Shown here: piece after piece, positions 6,808 to 7,596 of the stretch
How the letters are laid out: each line of letters starts with the position of its first letter
Position numbering within the stretch: the first letter of the stretch is position 1
NCBI GenBank assembly: GCA_913049565.1
Contig: CAJWZG010000137.1
Location: forward strand, 1 to 7,596
Direction of reading: 5' to 3'
From: an uncultured Gammaproteobacteria bacterium
Lineage (GTDB): Bacteria > Pseudomonadota > Gammaproteobacteria > Pseudomonadales > Azotimanducaceae_A
DNA: 7,596 bases
Notes under the pieces: model-generated
Told to the model about the DNA's origin: nothing
Database searches by the model: none
Seen by the model: the letters and a program-made list of their open reading frames with translations, nothing else
Program-made: the position numbers and the translations under genes

Positions 6808-7059
6808 TTAGAGTACGCCGTCGTAGCGGATGATTTTCTCAATTAGGCCTTCGACCAATGGATCTTTAGCCGTAATGCGGCCCTGCAGCAGGTCGTATAG
6901 ATCCACGTCTTCCCAATCCAGCAACTGCTCATAGAGGTCTTTCTCTTCGTCTGAAAGGTCGTGAAAACAATCTCGCACGAACGGCACCAGCTTTAGTTCC
7001 AGTTCGGTCAAGCCGCGGCGACTGCGCCAGTAAATGTGCTTTAAATCAACAGGTATCAC
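6808..7059 (-). CDS. sdhE: FAD assembly factor SdhE (YgfY/CptB family)
   Basis: Small cytosolic factor that promotes covalent attachment of FAD to the flavoprotein subunit of succinate dehydrogenase (and fumarate reductase); in E. coli it was also described as the partner (CptB) of the YgfX toxin. The 83-residue product has the family signature RRGLTELEL (14-22), where the RGxxE core contacts the flavoprotein subunit, followed by LSDEEKDLYEQLLDWEDVDLYDLL, closely matching the E. coli pattern. Length fits the usual 80-90 residues. The start is GTG at 7059; an in-frame TGA lies four codons upstream, so no earlier start is possible. Only a weak purine stretch (GAGAGAG) serves as ribosome-binding site. 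The gene is divergent from ygfZ with 79 bases between them and is followed by the broken ygfX-like frame, the usual sdhE-ygfX arrangement. Confidence 0.93.
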   Translation of the reverse strand: MIPVDLKHIYWRSRRGLTELELKLVPFVRDCFHDLSDEEKDLYEQLLDWEDVDLYDLLQGRITAKDPLVEGLIEKIIRYDGVL

Positions 7060-7138
7060 GAATCTCTCTCAGGTTATTGCTTTTGTAGGAGGCAATCAGG
7101 CAATCTCCCCCACTTCATCTCTAAGACGGGTATGACAC
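7060..7138. promoter_or_regulatory. Divergent promoter region between sdhE and ygfZ
   Basis: Both genes must start transcription within or near these 79 bases. Minus-strand TTGCCT hexamers occur twice because of the tandem duplication at 7090-7105 and could serve as -35 elements for sdhE, but the matching -10 candidates (AATAAC or CAATAA, 7073-7079) are weak. On the plus strand TCTAAG (7120-7125) is a weak -10 candidate for ygfZ. No confident promoter can be assigned by eye. Confidence 0.35.
7090..7105. repeat. Perfect tandem duplication of the octamer AGGCAATC
   Basis: AGGCAATC is repeated twice with no spacer (7090-7097 and 7098-7105) in the sdhE-ygfZ intergenic region. It duplicates a TTGCCT hexamer on the minus strand, so copy changes would move promoter spacing by eight bases. 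Confidence 0.85.
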
Positions 7139-7596
7139 TTGAACACATGGTCAGACGCACAAATCGTCAGCCTCGAAGGTCAAGCGGTGAAAACATTTCT
7201 CCAAGGCTATCTTACCTGCAATAGCGACCGCATTGAGAAAAACGCGCCCACGCCGATGACAGTGTGCAACCTCAAGGGTCGCGTCATTGCAAACGGCTGG
7301 GCCTTGGGTGACGACGCGCATATTTTTCTGATCGTCCACCAATCGGTAGCGAGCACGCTTGCCGCCTTCCTCAAGCCTTACGCAATGTTTTCGAAATGCA
7401 GAGTAGAAGCACTAGAACAGGCGGTGTCCGTGATACAAGGGGACAATAAAAAGACCGCTTTTGCGGATGATTGGTGCTTTGCTGCGAACCTACTTGATAC
7501 CGACATCGCCGAGGCACGCGATCAATCAACGGTTATCGCCGCCGGCCTCATCGCGAATCGGTTCGCTTTGGTAAACGACGCGGCTGCGGGAAAGTT
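7139..7596 (+). CDS. ygfZ: Folate-binding protein YgfZ, 3' end cut off by the window
   Basis: GcvT-like tetrahydrofolate-binding protein needed for the maintenance or repair of certain Fe-S enzymes such as MiaB; cytosolic. The frame is open to the window edge (152 codons and two bases). Family features visible: IVSLEGQAVKTFLQGYLTCN (residues 8-27), equivalent to the usual I.V.G.DA..FLQGQLT pattern; VCNLKGRVIANGW, equivalent to the conserved N.KGR..A block; and LKPYAMFSKCRVEAL, close to the E. coli LKKYAVFSKVTI stretch. The diagnostic KGCYxGQE motif lies beyond the edge. An in-frame TGA at 7133-7135 limits the start; the only candidate that keeps the N-terminal block is TTG at 7139, giving MNTWSDAQIV. 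A nearby ATG at 7132 is in another frame that closes after 30 codons. The ribosome-binding site is weak. Start is uncertain; identity is strong. Confidence 0.88.
   Translation, partial: MNTWSDAQIVSLEGQAVKTFLQGYLTCNSDRIEKNAPTPMTVCNLKGRVIANGWALGDDAHIFLIVHQSVASTLAAFLKPYAMFSKCRVEALEQAVSVIQGDNKKTAFADDWCFAANLLDTDIAEARDQSTVIAAGLIANRFALVNDAAAGK

Noticed and set aside
7132..7224. Short plus-strand frame from ATG 7132 as the true ygfZ start
   Set aside because: It is in a different frame from the conserved YgfZ blocks and closes at a TAG after 30 codons.

Overview
The window looks like chromosomal core DNA from a gammaproteobacterium. Gene content and order (lepB, lepA, mucD, a mucC/rseC-like gene, divergent nadB, then sdhE and ygfZ) match the alternative-sigma-factor neighbourhood known from Pseudomonas and relatives. 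Base composition is moderate, and I see no transposase, integrase, CRISPR array or rRNA gene. The organism itself cannot be named from the sequence.

Left part (1-4382, all minus strand, so read right to left): a short RseC/MucC-like membrane protein with a cysteine cluster, then the periplasmic protease MucD/DegP, the GTPase LepA (EF4), and signal peptidase I LepB, which runs off the left edge. These are linked to envelope and translation quality control. A 367-base intergenic region (4383-4749) separates the RseC-like gene from divergent nadB. It holds a possible sigma-E/AlgU-type promoter facing left, an inverted repeat, a tRNA-3'-end-like fragment and a likely nadB -10 box.

Right part: nadB (plus strand, L-aspartate oxidase, NAD synthesis) converges on a degraded ygfX/cptA-like frame and intact sdhE (flavinylation factor), both minus strand. 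sdhE is divergent from ygfZ (plus strand, folate-binding Fe-S repair protein), which runs off the right edge. NadB and SdhE both concern flavoproteins of the succinate dehydrogenase/fumarate reductase superfamily, and YgfZ concerns Fe-S enzymes.

Two observations stand out. First, algU/rpoE, mucA/rseA and mucB/rseB, which in Pseudomonas lie between nadB and mucC, are absent here, leaving the protease part of the operon without its sigma and anti-sigma genes. Second, the ygfX-like frame is broken exactly at a perfect 8-bp tandem duplication; removing one copy in silico restores one continuous frame of 147 codons. No wholly new multi-gene system is visible; the interest lies in locus remodelling and gene decay.
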